Assembly (NCBI GenBank): GCA_032595685.2
Contig: CP159373.1
Location: 3,809,907-3,873,906, forward strand
Source of the DNA: Candidatus Electrothrix aestuarii
GTDB lineage: Bacteria > Desulfobacterota > Desulfobulbia > Desulfobulbales > Desulfobulbaceae
Direction: 5' to 3'
DNA length: 64,000 nt
The position numbers and the translations under genes were made by a program. Under the pieces are notes generated by a model. The model did no database searches, was not told the DNA's origin, and saw only the letters and a program-made list of their open reading frames with translations. This document shows, one piece after another, positions 43,995 to 52,383 of this stretch (positions within the stretch are counted from its first letter, which is position 1; the number at the start of each line of letters is the position of its first letter).

Positions 43995-44404
43995 TGCATT
44001 TCCTCCAAGAGTCTTCCGGGACGCAGGACCGTTACGCCGAACCTGTCTGCCCCTTTAAAATCCTTTATATTATGGGTAACGATTACCCGTGCTTTTGACG
44101 CGACAGCTACCTCAAGGACATGATCATCTTTCGGATCTTTCAGGTATGGCCTCCATAAAAAGTAAATTTTCTGAAATTCGCTGAGAGCGCATAGATTATC
44201 GAGAATTATGTCAATCGCATTATCAGGTAGGTCCAAATCCTTTTGTTTCCTTTTCAGAACATCCTCGTATTCAAAAAGTAAGGTTGTTGATATAACCGGT
44301 GTTATTTTTCCGGTATCAATGCGTCGCAAAATTTGATGCGATGCTCCAGACGAGGAGTACAAGCCCGCAAAAAGTACATTTGTGTCCATTATGATTTTCT
44401 TCAT
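43991..44404 (-). CDS. PIN-domain toxin (COG1569-type)
   Basis: The 137-residue putative ribonuclease has the acidic PIN residues: MDTNVLFAGL (Asp7), LLFEYEDVL (Glu45), DPKDDHVLEVA (Asp93/Asp94) and THNIKDFKG (Asp115). This fits the family annotated as toxin-antitoxin toxin component, PIN family. It would cut RNA when free of antitoxin. The toxin comes first in the operon and is coupled to the RHH gene by a 4-bp overlap. Confidence 0.85.
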   Translation of the reverse strand: MKKIIMDTNVLFAGLYSSSGASHQILRRIDTGKITPVISTTLLFEYEDVLKRKQKDLDLPDNAIDIILDNLCALSEFQKIYFLWRPYLKDPKDDHVLEVAVASKARVIVTHNIKDFKGADRFGVTVLRPGRLLEEMQ

Positions 44405-44631
44405 TACTCTATGATACCGTATATAGTATTATAGTGTCAAGTTTTTAGAGTTGATTACTCCAAAAGCTGAAATCAATAGTGATGTTCTGCGCCTTCCCCC
44501 TGTAAAATTGTTTCTTTTCTGTTCAGCCCTTCAATCCCTCTTGTCTTTTTGACTTTCCTGCTGTACAGTCCCTTTTTTTATCGAAAGAACAGGTGCGGCC
44601 TGCGCCTTTTTTATTTTCCACAGGAGCTATA

Positions 44632-46431
44632 ATGGACCAGGATAAGATCAGAAATGTGGCGATCATCGCCCATGTTGACCACGGTAAAACCACATTGGTT
44701 GACAAGTTATTTCATCAGAGCGGTATGTTTCGTGACAACCAGGAGGTGGCTGAACGCCTTATGGACTCCATGGATTTGGAACGTGAGCGCGGTATCACCA
44801 TTGCCTCGAAAAACGGCTCATACGCCTATGGCGATTATAAAATAAATATCATCGATACACCGGGCCATGCCGACTTTGGTGGTCAGGTGGAGCGCGTCAT
44901 GCGGATGGCTGACGGCGTTGTGCTGTTGGTGGATGCCCAGGAAGGTCCTATGCCCCAGACTTTTTTCGTGGTCAAAAAAGCCCTGGCTGCCAAGCTCCCC
45001 ATCCTGGTGCTGGTGAATAAGATCGATAAAGACGGTGCCCGTTGTGAGTGGGTGGTTGATGAAGTCTTTGACCTGCTGGCCCGCCTGGAAGCACCGGATG
45101 AAACCCTGGATTTTCCGGTTCTCTACGGTTCTGCCAAAGAAGGCTATATGGTGGAAGATCCTAGTGATCCCATCGTTCCTGGACAGGGCATGGAGTTGAT
45201 CTCCGAGATGATTGTTAAGCATGTTCCTCCTCCTCCTGGTGACACAGAGGCGCCTTTGCAATTACAGATCAATACCATTGATTACTCGCCTTATCTGGGG
45301 AGATTGGGAATCGGTCGTATAGCCAACGGAACTCTGCGCCTGAACGAAAACATCGTGGTTGCCCGCCGTGATGGCTCCATCAAGCCGGTACGGATTTCTA
45401 AGATCTTCAACTTTATCGGTGATGAGAAGATGCCGGTGGATATGGCCTGTGCCGGTGATATCGTGGCCGTGGCTGGTATGGACGATGTAACCGTAGGGGT
45501 AACCTTTACGGATCCTGACAATCCTCAGCCCATGCCGCTGATTGAGATTGATCCGCCCACCATCTCCATGCATTTTATCCCCAATGACTCACCCTTTGCT
45601 GGCCAGGATGGAAAATTTGTGACCTCCCGTCATCTGGAAGAACGCTTGAGCAAGGAAACCCTGGCTGATGTGGCCCTGCATGTGGAGCCTCTCACTGATG
45701 GTGTCGGTTTTCGGGTTTCCGGGCGCGGTGAGCTGCATCTCTCTATCCTGATTGAAAAAATGCGCAGGGAAGATTACGAATTTCAGGTAACTCGCCCACA
45801 CGTCATCATGAAGGAAGAAAACGGCAAAATTATAGAGCCCTATGAGTCCCTGACCGTTGATGTGGATGAGCAGTACCAGGGTGTGGTCATAGAGAAGCTG
45901 GGGAAACTGAAAGGCGTGCTCAGTGATATGCAGGTGGAAAACGGGATGTCCCGAATGATTTTCAAGGTCCCCACCCGAGGTCTACTTGGCTATCGTTCCC
46001 AGTTCATGACCGATACCCGTGGGATGGGCGTGATGAACTATGTCTTTGCTGAATGGGGTCCCCATGCCGGAGAGATTCAGAACCGCCAGAACGGGGTTAT
46101 GATTGTGAAGGAAAATTGTACCAGCGTGGCCTATGCCCTGTTTAACCTTCAGGATCGCGGTATCCTCTTTGTGAATCCTGGCGAAGAGTTGTACAAGGGT
46201 CAGATCATTGGCGAGAACTGCCGCCCGGCAGACTTGGTTGTCAACCCGGCCAAGGGCAAGAAGCTGACCAATATGCGTGCCTCTGGCTCGGATGAGGCGG
46301 TTATTCTGACCCCTCCCCTTGACATGAGCTTGGAAGACTGCATATCATATATCAATGACGATGAATTGGTGGAGGTTACTCCCAGGATTATTCGTCTCCG
46401 AAAGCAGAAAGACGCCAAAATTCGTGCGTAA
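44632..46431 (+). CDS. typA: Ribosome-associated GTPase TypA/BipA
   Basis: The 599-residue translational GTPase supports 50S subunit assembly and stress growth. G1 is AHVDHGKTT, G2/G3 are ERERGITIASKN and DTPGHADFGG, and G4 is LVNKIDKDGAR. Domains II, III and V and the TypA-specific C-terminal domain (AYALFNLQDRGILFVNPGE, TNMRASGSDEAV, ISYINDDELVEVTPRIIRLRK) are complete. The start at 44632 is chosen because CAGGAG lies 6 bp upstream; a longer frame from 44593 has no site. Confidence 0.97.
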   Translation: MDQDKIRNVAIIAHVDHGKTTLVDKLFHQSGMFRDNQEVAERLMDSMDLERERGITIASKNGSYAYGDYKINIIDTPGHADFGGQVERVMRMADGVVLLVDAQEGPMPQTFFVVKKALAAKLPILVLVNKIDKDGARCEWVVDEVFDLLARLEAPDETLDFPVLYGSAKEGYMVEDPSDPIVPGQGMELISEMIVKHVPPPPGDTEAPLQLQINTIDYSPYLGRLGIGRIANGTLRLNENIVVARRDGSIKPVRISKIFNFIGDEKMPVDMACAGDIVAVAGMDDVTVGVTFTDPDNPQPMPLIEIDPPTISMHFIPNDSPFAGQDGKFVTSRHLEERLSKETLADVALHVEPLTDGVGFRVSGRGELHLSILIEKMRREDYEFQVTRPHVIMKEENGKIIEPYESLTVDVDEQYQGVVIEKLGKLKGVLSDMQVENGMSRMIFKVPTRGLLGYRSQFMTDTRGMGVMNYVFAEWGPHAGEIQNRQNGVMIVKENCTSVAYALFNLQDRGILFVNPGEELYKGQIIGENCRPADLVVNPAKGKKLTNMRASGSDEAVILTPPLDMSLEDCISYINDDELVEVTPRIIRLRKQKDAKIRA

Positions 46432-46459
46432 AGAATTTTCTTCAGATACAGGGTGTAGA

Positions 46460-46481
46460 GGGATACGGCATGCCGTATCCC
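46460..46481. repeat. GCATGC-centred palindrome after typA
   Basis: GGGATACGGCA (46460-46470) and TGCCGTATCCC (46471-46481) form a perfect 22-bp palindrome. It has no T-run. It is related to the one at 2975-2996 and may replace a terminator. Confidence 0.7.
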
Positions 46482-46544
46482 TATCTTGTATACAAACATA
46501 TAAACAATTACCTCATTAATACAAGCTGAACACGAGGTGGAAAA

Positions 46545-46649
46545 ATGAATGAATTGCTCATATTGACCATATCGTTACTTAGCTCTGTTGTCGCTTTTGT
46601 CTTGATCCCTAACCTCCTGCAAAGGAAAGGGATTGATTGCATGCCCTGA
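46545..46649 (+). CDS. Possible 34-residue membrane peptide
   Basis: An ATG preceded by GAGGTGG at 5 bp opens a 34-codon frame. The product (MNELLILTISLLSSVVAFVL then IPNLLQRKGIDCMP) is one hydrophobic helix with a basic tail. It could be a small membrane peptide or the remnant of a larger gene. The ribosome site supports translation, but no homolog can be cited. Confidence 0.4.
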   Translation: MNELLILTISLLSSVVAFVLIPNLLQRKGIDCMP

Positions 46650-46756
46650 CTGCTGATGTACAGCTCCACAGGTGTGGGGTTTTTAGTGTATTTCAGCCTG
46701 AAGGCCTTGTTTTGAATTGCAACCAAAATGAATCTCGCTTGTGCGATCCTGCCGAT

Positions 46757-47170
46757 ATGACTGATCAAGAATTTGCTGAGATGTTTTGGCGAGAATATAA
46801 TGAAGATGATATGCAAAAAACAGCTCAGGCTAATGATTCAACAAATTGTCAGGCCGCTGTTCTGGTTGATAACTTAGTGAATAGCGCTCCCCAACGGGCT
46901 TTTGAGCTTCTTGTTACCATCATTGATTCCTGCAAGGATAATGACGGCCTTGCTTATATTGCCGCAGGGCCGCTGGAAAATCTTTTTGTCTATCATGGCT
47001 ATGAAATAATAAATACCGTGATGGAAAAAGCTGATGAGAATGAAAAGCTTCAACTCGCCCTGAGCGGAGTCTGGTTGGACGAGCAGGACGATGCGATTTT
47101 TCCTCATTGGCTGGAGCTGATGAAACGCTATAATTTTGTAGGAGATAATCCCAGGCCAACCTTAGCCTGA
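46757..47170 (+). CDS. DUF6869-like protein
   Basis: From the ATG at 46757 (137 residues). The core AVLVDNLVNSAPQRAFELLV, YIAAGPLENLFVYHGYEIIN and KLQLALSGVWLDEQD matches proteins annotated DUF6869. These are small helical proteins often near toxin or immunity genes, but no function is proven. A longer frame from a TTG at 46637 overlaps the 34-codon frame. No strong ribosome site is visible at either start, so the start is uncertain. Confidence 0.6.
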   Translation: MTDQEFAEMFWREYNEDDMQKTAQANDSTNCQAAVLVDNLVNSAPQRAFELLVTIIDSCKDNDGLAYIAAGPLENLFVYHGYEIINTVMEKADENEKLQLALSGVWLDEQDDAIFPHWLELMKRYNFVGDNPRPTLA

Positions 47171-47218
47171 GGAAGATCAGAAGAAGGCACAGAGGACAAG
47201 AATAACTGATACAACACC

Positions 47219-47458
47219 TTGAAGAACACAGGAAAAAAGAAGCAGTTTGACGTCTCTTTTTATCATGATTGGTGCAAAAGCTGCGGTATCTGCATGGCCT
47301 TCTGTCCTCAGAAAATTATTCACCCCGGCAAAGAAGGAAAACCGGAGATCCTTGATAAAGATGGCTGCGTGGGATGCCGCTTCTGCGAAATGCATTGCCC
47401 GGATTTTGCCATAACAGTCGCAGAACGCAAGGCGAGCAGAGGACGGGATAATGACTGA
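47219..47458 (+). CDS. korD: 2-oxoacid:ferredoxin oxidoreductase, delta (ferredoxin) subunit
   Basis: The 79-residue protein has two [4Fe-4S] motifs: CKSCGICMAFCP and CVGCRFCEMHCP. It accepts electrons from the KorAB catalytic core. TTG at 47219 is the only usable start, as an in-frame stop lies just upstream; it has no clear ribosome site, so initiation may be weak or coupled. It overlaps korA by 8 bp and is first in a four-gene operon. Confidence 0.88.
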   Translation: MKNTGKKKQFDVSFYHDWCKSCGICMAFCPQKIIHPGKEGKPEILDKDGCVGCRFCEMHCPDFAITVAERKASRGRDND

Positions 47459-48608
47459 GGAAAAACGAGTACGCCGCCTCCTGCAGGGAAATGAGGCCAT
47501 CGTGTACGGCGCCTTGGCTGCCCGTTGCCGTTTCTTTGCCGGTTACCCCATTACCCCGGCCTCTGAAATTGCAGAGCAACTCTCGGTTCGTCTGCCTGCG
47601 GTGAATGGCACCTTTATCCAGATGGAGGATGAGATCGCCAGCATTGGGGCAGTGATCGGCGCCTCTCTGGCTGGCGTCAAAGCCATGACCGCTACTTCCG
47701 GTCCAGGTTTTTCCCTGATGCAGGAGAATCTTGGTTTTGCCTGCGCCGCTGAAGTGCCCTGTGTGATAGTCAACGTTATGCGCGGTGGTCCATCAACTGG
47801 CCTGCCCACCAGTCCTGCTCAGGGCGATGTCCAGATGGCCCGCTGGGGCACCCACGGTGATCATCCCATTATAGTCCTGGCTGTTTCCAGTGTCCTTGAT
47901 TCCTTCACCATCACGGTAAAAGCCTTTAATCTTTCAGAACGCTATCGGGTTCCGGTCCTTGTCCTTTCTGATGAGGTGGTTGCTCATACCCGGGAATCTG
48001 TGGAGCTGCCCCTGAACAGCGAGGTCAAGGTGGTGGACAGGATCGCTCCTGGCATGCCGCCGGATTGGTACAAGCCCTATCAGGAAGACGCCCGTGGTGT
48101 TCCGCCGATGGCCGCCTTTGGTGATGGTTATCGCCATCATGTGACTGGACTTGTCCATGACCAGGACGGTTTTCCTACTCAGAATCCGCAGGAGGTGGAG
48201 AAGTTTCATCATCGTCTGTCCATGAAGATTACCAAGGGGCTGGATGATATCCAGTTGACCAGGAAATTCTATATGGAGGATGCTGAGTTTTTTGTCATTG
48301 CCTATGGCTCAGTGGCCCGTTCTGCGCTACGGGCTGTGGAAGAGGCTCGGCGTGCCGGTATACGTGCCGGACTTGTCCAGCTCATCACCCTGTTTCCCTT
48401 TCCCCGCCGTACCCTGATCCCCTATTTACAGCAATGCCATTCTGTGCTGGTCCCGGAATTAAATCTCGGTCAGATCAGCAGAGAGGTCCAGCGAATCAAC
48501 CAGGGACTCTGTACGGTTGTGAAGCAGAATAGGGTGGACGGCAAATTGATAACCCCGCAGGAGATATACAGCCGTTTGGTCAAACTCAGTGCAGGTCCTG
48601 CGGGTTGA
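47451..48608 (+). CDS. korA: 2-oxoacid:ferredoxin oxidoreductase, alpha subunit
   Basis: The 385-residue subunit has the pyrimidine-binding domain start EAIVYGALAARCRFFAGYPI, the EDEIASIGAVIGASLAGVKA segment and the TSGPGFSLMQENLGFA loop. The C-terminal domain is the transketolase type (YGSVARSALRAVEEARRAGI). The enzyme class converts 2-oxoglutarate (or another 2-oxoacid) and CoA to acyl-CoA, CO2 and reduced ferredoxin. The KorDABC order fits the 2-oxoglutarate enzyme used in anaerobic oxidative or reductive TCA cycles. Confidence 0.92.
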   Translation: MTEEKRVRRLLQGNEAIVYGALAARCRFFAGYPITPASEIAEQLSVRLPAVNGTFIQMEDEIASIGAVIGASLAGVKAMTATSGPGFSLMQENLGFACAAEVPCVIVNVMRGGPSTGLPTSPAQGDVQMARWGTHGDHPIIVLAVSSVLDSFTITVKAFNLSERYRVPVLVLSDEVVAHTRESVELPLNSEVKVVDRIAPGMPPDWYKPYQEDARGVPPMAAFGDGYRHHVTGLVHDQDGFPTQNPQEVEKFHHRLSMKITKGLDDIQLTRKFYMEDAEFFVIAYGSVARSALRAVEEARRAGIRAGLVQLITLFPFPRRTLIPYLQQCHSVLVPELNLGQISREVQRINQGLCTVVKQNRVDGKLITPQEIYSRLVKLSAGPAG

Positions 48609-48632
48609 AAATTTTTGCAAGGAACAGTCCTT

Positions 48633-49481
48633 ATGCCTCCTTCAATACAGGCCCTTACCCATATATACTTTCGTCATAATAAAAAATTCCCCCATGTCTG
48701 GTGCCCAGGATGCGGCAATGGGATTGTTATGGGAGCGCTCCTACGGGCAATTACCCGCCTGGAGTTGGAAAAAGATGAAGTTGTGTTGGCCTCCGGCATA
48801 GGTTGTTCCGGGCGCATGCCCACCTATCTTGATTTTAACACCCTGCATACCACCCACGGTCGGGCATTGACCTTTGCTACTGGCATCAAGCTGGCGAATC
48901 CGGCCCTGAACGTGGTCGCCATTATGGGCGATGGTGATGCCACTGCAATTGGTGGTAATCATCTGATTCACGCTGCCCGCCGTAATCTGAACCTGACCGC
49001 TATCATCATTAACAATTCCATTTACGGCATGACCGGAGGCCAGTATTCACCAACCACTCCTTTTGGCTCCACCACCACAACCTCGGTGTACGGGCATATT
49101 GAACATGCTTTTTCCATTGCTGAACTAGCCGTGACAGCCGGTGCCTCCTTTGTTGCCCGCTCCACGGTCTACCATGCAGCCTTGGCAGATCAGCTTATTG
49201 AGCAGGCCATGGTGAAACCGGGCTTTGCTGTGGTGGAGATCATATCCAATTGCCATGTCCAATACGGCAGGCGCAATCAGATCGGTAATGCCATTGATAT
49301 GCTGAACCTGTTTAAAGAACAGGCGGTGACAGTGAAAAAGGCCGCAACAATGGATTCGGAAGAATTGCGGGAGAAAATCACCATTGGGGTCTTGGCTGAT
49401 CGAGATCTGCCGATTTCCACCAATGAGTATAAGCGAATTCGTGAGCAGGCCAGGGCAGACCAGGGAAAAAAGAGTATATGA
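48633..49481 (+). CDS. korB: 2-oxoacid:ferredoxin oxidoreductase, beta (TPP) subunit
   Basis: The 282-residue subunit binds thiamine diphosphate: VWCPGCGNGIVMGALLRAI, the GDGDATAIGGNH motif and the matching NNSIYGMTGGQ. The start ATG at 48633 has AAGGA 9 bp upstream; a TTG 18 bp earlier is less likely. It overlaps korC by 4 bp. Catalysis takes place at the KorA/KorB interface. Confidence 0.93.
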   Translation: MPPSIQALTHIYFRHNKKFPHVWCPGCGNGIVMGALLRAITRLELEKDEVVLASGIGCSGRMPTYLDFNTLHTTHGRALTFATGIKLANPALNVVAIMGDGDATAIGGNHLIHAARRNLNLTAIIINNSIYGMTGGQYSPTTPFGSTTTTSVYGHIEHAFSIAELAVTAGASFVARSTVYHAALADQLIEQAMVKPGFAVVEIISNCHVQYGRRNQIGNAIDMLNLFKEQAVTVKKAATMDSEELREKITIGVLADRDLPISTNEYKRIREQARADQGKKSI

Positions 49482-50089
49482 GTATGGACCAGGGAGAGCA
49501 AAACAATCCGCCAAAGCGTTACGAGATACGCTTCAGTGGCTCAGGAGGGCAGGGGATTATCACTTTGGCTGTTATCTTTGCTGAGGCCGTTGGTGTATAT
49601 AGCGATAAGCATGTTTGCCAGACCCAGAGCTATGGGCCAGAGGCTAGGGGTGGAAAATCCAAGGCTGAGGTGGTTATCAGCAATGCGCCCATTGATTACC
49701 CTAAGGCCTTGGGGCTTGATCTTTTGTTGGCCATGAATCAGACAGCCTGTGATGCCTATTTTTTTGATCTGAAGAATGACGGCATTTTGGTTATAGATAA
49801 AGGGCTGGTTGGGCAATCGCCCACCAGTCGGGTTGTGGCCCTTCCTTTTACTCAGATTGCCCGAGAGGAAATAGGTAAAGAAATGACAGCAAATATGGTG
49901 GCTCTTGGTGCTGTTGGCCTGCTCTCCGGTTTAGTCGATCCGGGGCTGCTGGAAAAGGCCCTGCTTGCCAGAATTCCTCCTGGGACAGAGGAAATAAACC
50001 TTGCAGCCTTTCGGCGTGGAGTAGAGGAAGCGGAAAAAATACAGCTTGCCGCCTTGCCCAAATCAGTTATTTCTGATGAACTGGTCTGA
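49478..50089 (+). CDS. korC: 2-oxoacid:ferredoxin oxidoreductase, gamma subunit
   Basis: The 203-residue subunit has the gamma-family start YEIRFSGSGGQGIITLAVIF and TQSYGPEARGGKSKAEVVIS. It completes the heterotetramer. The first codons (MSMDQGEQ) give two possible starts; ATGAG overlaps the korB stop. A terminator follows 30 bp after the stop. Confidence 0.93.
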   Translation: MSMDQGEQNNPPKRYEIRFSGSGGQGIITLAVIFAEAVGVYSDKHVCQTQSYGPEARGGKSKAEVVISNAPIDYPKALGLDLLLAMNQTACDAYFFDLKNDGILVIDKGLVGQSPTSRVVALPFTQIAREEIGKEMTANMVALGAVGLLSGLVDPGLLEKALLARIPPGTEEINLAAFRRGVEEAEKIQLAALPKSVISDELV

Positions 50090-50119
50090 TCTGGAAGGGC
50101 CTCGTTTACTTTCTTTTTT

Positions 50120-50146
50120 CTGTAAAATAGTTTACAGTCTTTTTTT
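50120..50146 (+). terminator. Rho-independent terminator of the kor operon
   Basis: CTGTAAA (50120-50126) pairs with TTTACAG (50131-50137) around ATAG, followed by TCTTTTTTT. Confidence 0.85.
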
Positions 50147-50313
50147 ATGCTGCTCATGACCTGCGGACATGGAGGGAGGCAATGCGGCAAGCAGTTGAAA
50201 CATAATCAGAGTCGGCATCTGTCACCACTATCCGGGGAAGTCAACATCCCGCTACGCTGTCGTTTTTTTCTCAAGCCTCTGCTGGTAGACGACAGGAAAG
50301 GAGAATTATCTTA

Positions 50314-51417
50314 ATGCTGGTTATCTGTGAAGATTGTGCAAAAAAATATTCCATTGATGAAAAACGGATTAAAGCGCCTAAGGTAAAGTTCAATTGCCGA
50401 GCTTGCGGGCATATTATCATTGTTGAGAAGCCCAAGCTCAAGAAAAGCACATCTCCTCCAGCAGAAAAACTGAGCTCAACAGCAGTCTTTGCCGAACATG
50501 AGGAGACAAACGAGGTAGCGAGCCAGCAGGAAAAGGGACAGGGACATGGCAAGCAGGCTGATAAAAAAGAAAATATTCATCAATCCGAGAAAGAACCCTC
50601 ACCTGCGGTGCAGGCAGCCCTCCGGCATTCGGCCGCAGCTGCTGGTAAGGGGGTACCCTTTTTTTTCTATCTTTTGGCTGTGATGCTCTTTGGTTTATTG
50701 TTGATCAGTACCGTATTTTTTCATGTCTATTTCAACACTATTCCTGACGTTCTACACGATCAGCTCGAATTGCGTAGCCTTGCCCTTACCGAGTCTTTAA
50801 AAGGAACCATCCACCTTCCCCTGGTAAGAAAGGATTATCTCACAGTGAACCAGGAGGTGAAGCGAATCAGTAAACTCCCTGGCGTGGCTTATGCTGCTGT
50901 ACGAAATGCAAAGGGTATTGTCGTTGCAGGCTTTTTTAATAATCGAAATAGCTTTGATAACCATTTTGCCCAAAAGGTGAAAGAGCGAGGTTTTCAACCG
51001 GATGTCCTTGTGAAAAATACACTACCCGCCGGTCAGGAATGGTCAGGGGCGAAGATCAGCGTAGGGGGCATTTTTGTCTATGATCAGGTCACTGTTTTAC
51101 CCGATGTTGGTGGGGAGCTACATGTTGCCTTACAGCTCGGCGATTTTGATAGGCATTTTTTTAAAACGCTGCTTGCTCCTTTAACAGTGGTTCTCCTGGG
51201 CCTGTTTCTGCTTTCCGGCTATATTGTCTTTGTTTTGCTGGATAAATTGGTTACCGAGCCCATGCGTTCCCTGACTAATATCGCCAACCGGATCAGCCTG
51301 GGAGAGTTGGACCTTGCCATTACCTCCGCAGGGCCACGGGAAATCAGAGAGTTAGGGGCGGGTCTGGAAAGAATGCGTCATTCCATCAAGGTCGCTATGG
51401 AACGGCTGAAGCGCTAA
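50314..51417 (+). CDS. Zinc-ribbon (MJ0042-type) transmembrane receptor with HAMP domain
   Basis: The 367-residue protein starts with an MJ0042-type zinc ribbon (VICEDCAKKYSI then FNCRACGHIIIVEK, two CxxC pairs). A hydrophilic linker follows, then a helix (FYLLAVMLFGLLLISTVFFHV, about 128-150) and a periplasmic sensor domain. A second helix (TVVLLGLFLLSGYIVFVLL) leads to a HAMP domain (EPMRSLTNIANRISLGELDL, EIRELGAGLERMRHSI). It ends after HAMP: no kinase, cyclase or methyl-accepting part is present. It may signal through a partner or through the zinc ribbon. The next gene, a PhnD-like binding protein, may supply the ligand. Confidence 0.75.
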   Translation: MLVICEDCAKKYSIDEKRIKAPKVKFNCRACGHIIIVEKPKLKKSTSPPAEKLSSTAVFAEHEETNEVASQQEKGQGHGKQADKKENIHQSEKEPSPAVQAALRHSAAAAGKGVPFFFYLLAVMLFGLLLISTVFFHVYFNTIPDVLHDQLELRSLALTESLKGTIHLPLVRKDYLTVNQEVKRISKLPGVAYAAVRNAKGIVVAGFFNNRNSFDNHFAQKVKERGFQPDVLVKNTLPAGQEWSGAKISVGGIFVYDQVTVLPDVGGELHVALQLGDFDRHFFKTLLAPLTVVLLGLFLLSGYIVFVLLDKLVTEPMRSLTNIANRISLGELDLAITSAGPREIRELGAGLERMRHSIKVAMERLKR

Positions 51418-51437
51418 CTCATACCGTATAACAAAGT

Positions 51438-52250
51438 ATGAAAAAAAGAGCCTTGAACCTCCTTGTCCTGCTATGCTGTCTTTCAGCGACAGCTTCTGCT
51501 GAGGAATATGTTTTTTCCACGCCGCCATTTCTTGCAGCAGAACAATTAACAGCTATGCTCGACCCGCTCGTTAGTCGGTTGAGTAAGGAGACCGGGAATG
51601 ATATCAAGCTCTTGTTGCCGGAAAATGTTGATCGATACACAGCAGAAATCCTGCACGGCAATATTGTCATCGGCTATGAGAGCCCCTCTCTCTATGTCAA
51701 TATATCGAATGTCCACCAGGCCATAGCCAGTGTGGTGACAGCGCCCCACGAGACCCAGTCTAAAGGGATTATTATCAGCCGACCTGAATCTGGTATTTCC
51801 GGGATTGAGGATTTAAAAGGCAAGAAAATCATGATCGTCAGTCGGAGCTCGGCTGGAGGATTCCTCTCCCAGAAATTAACCTTAAAAGAAAAAGGCATTG
51901 ATGCTGAGTGGGACTGTCAACTCAGTGAAGCCGCAGATCATCGTGAGGAAAATGTCATAATTTCTGTAAGTGTTGGTGATGTTGATGCCGGTTTTATCAG
52001 TGAAAATTCCTTGCATGATGCAGATCAATATATTGCCCCAGGCTCTGTGACAGCCATAGCTGAGACAGCTCCGCTTCCTAACTGGGTTATCTCAGTCAGC
52101 CGGAATATGCCGCAGGTGCAAAAGGATGATATCAAGGAGGCTCTGTTGCGTCTCAGCCTGGATGATCCAGCCATCAAAGCCTTGAGGATTTCTGCCTTTA
52201 AAAGCGCAACAGATGCGGATTATGATATTATCCGGGATATTATAGAGTAA
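51438..52250 (+). CDS. PhnD-family periplasmic substrate-binding protein
   Basis: The 270-residue protein has a signal peptide (LNLLVLLCCLSATASA) and the two-lobe fold of phosphate/phosphite/phosphonate-binding proteins (FLAAEQLTAMLDPLVSRLSKETG, GIEDLKGKKIMIVSRSSAGG, WVISVSRNMPQV). No ABC permease or ATPase is nearby, so it may present a ligand to the membrane receptor encoded 20 bp upstream. This would resemble PhnD-like sensor partners of other receptors; the ligand is unknown. Confidence 0.78.
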   Translation: MKKRALNLLVLLCCLSATASAEEYVFSTPPFLAAEQLTAMLDPLVSRLSKETGNDIKLLLPENVDRYTAEILHGNIVIGYESPSLYVNISNVHQAIASVVTAPHETQSKGIIISRPESGISGIEDLKGKKIMIVSRSSAGGFLSQKLTLKEKGIDAEWDCQLSEAADHREENVIISVSVGDVDAGFISENSLHDADQYIAPGSVTAIAETAPLPNWVISVSRNMPQVQKDDIKEALLRLSLDDPAIKALRISAFKSATDADYDIIRDIIE

Positions 52251-52383
52251 AGAAAATGGTGAGGTCAGTATTCGTACTGATCGGTGCTGGACAAAATATA
52301 TGAGTATGAAAGTATACCTTTGACTCGTTGTCCCATCCCCGAGAGATGGGATGGAAGTTACAGGATATTATTAAGGCGGATAC

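Noticed and set aside
46637-46756. TTG-started N-terminal extension of the DUF6869-like protein
   Set aside because: It overlaps the 34-codon frame, has no ribosome site and shows no family match before residue 41.
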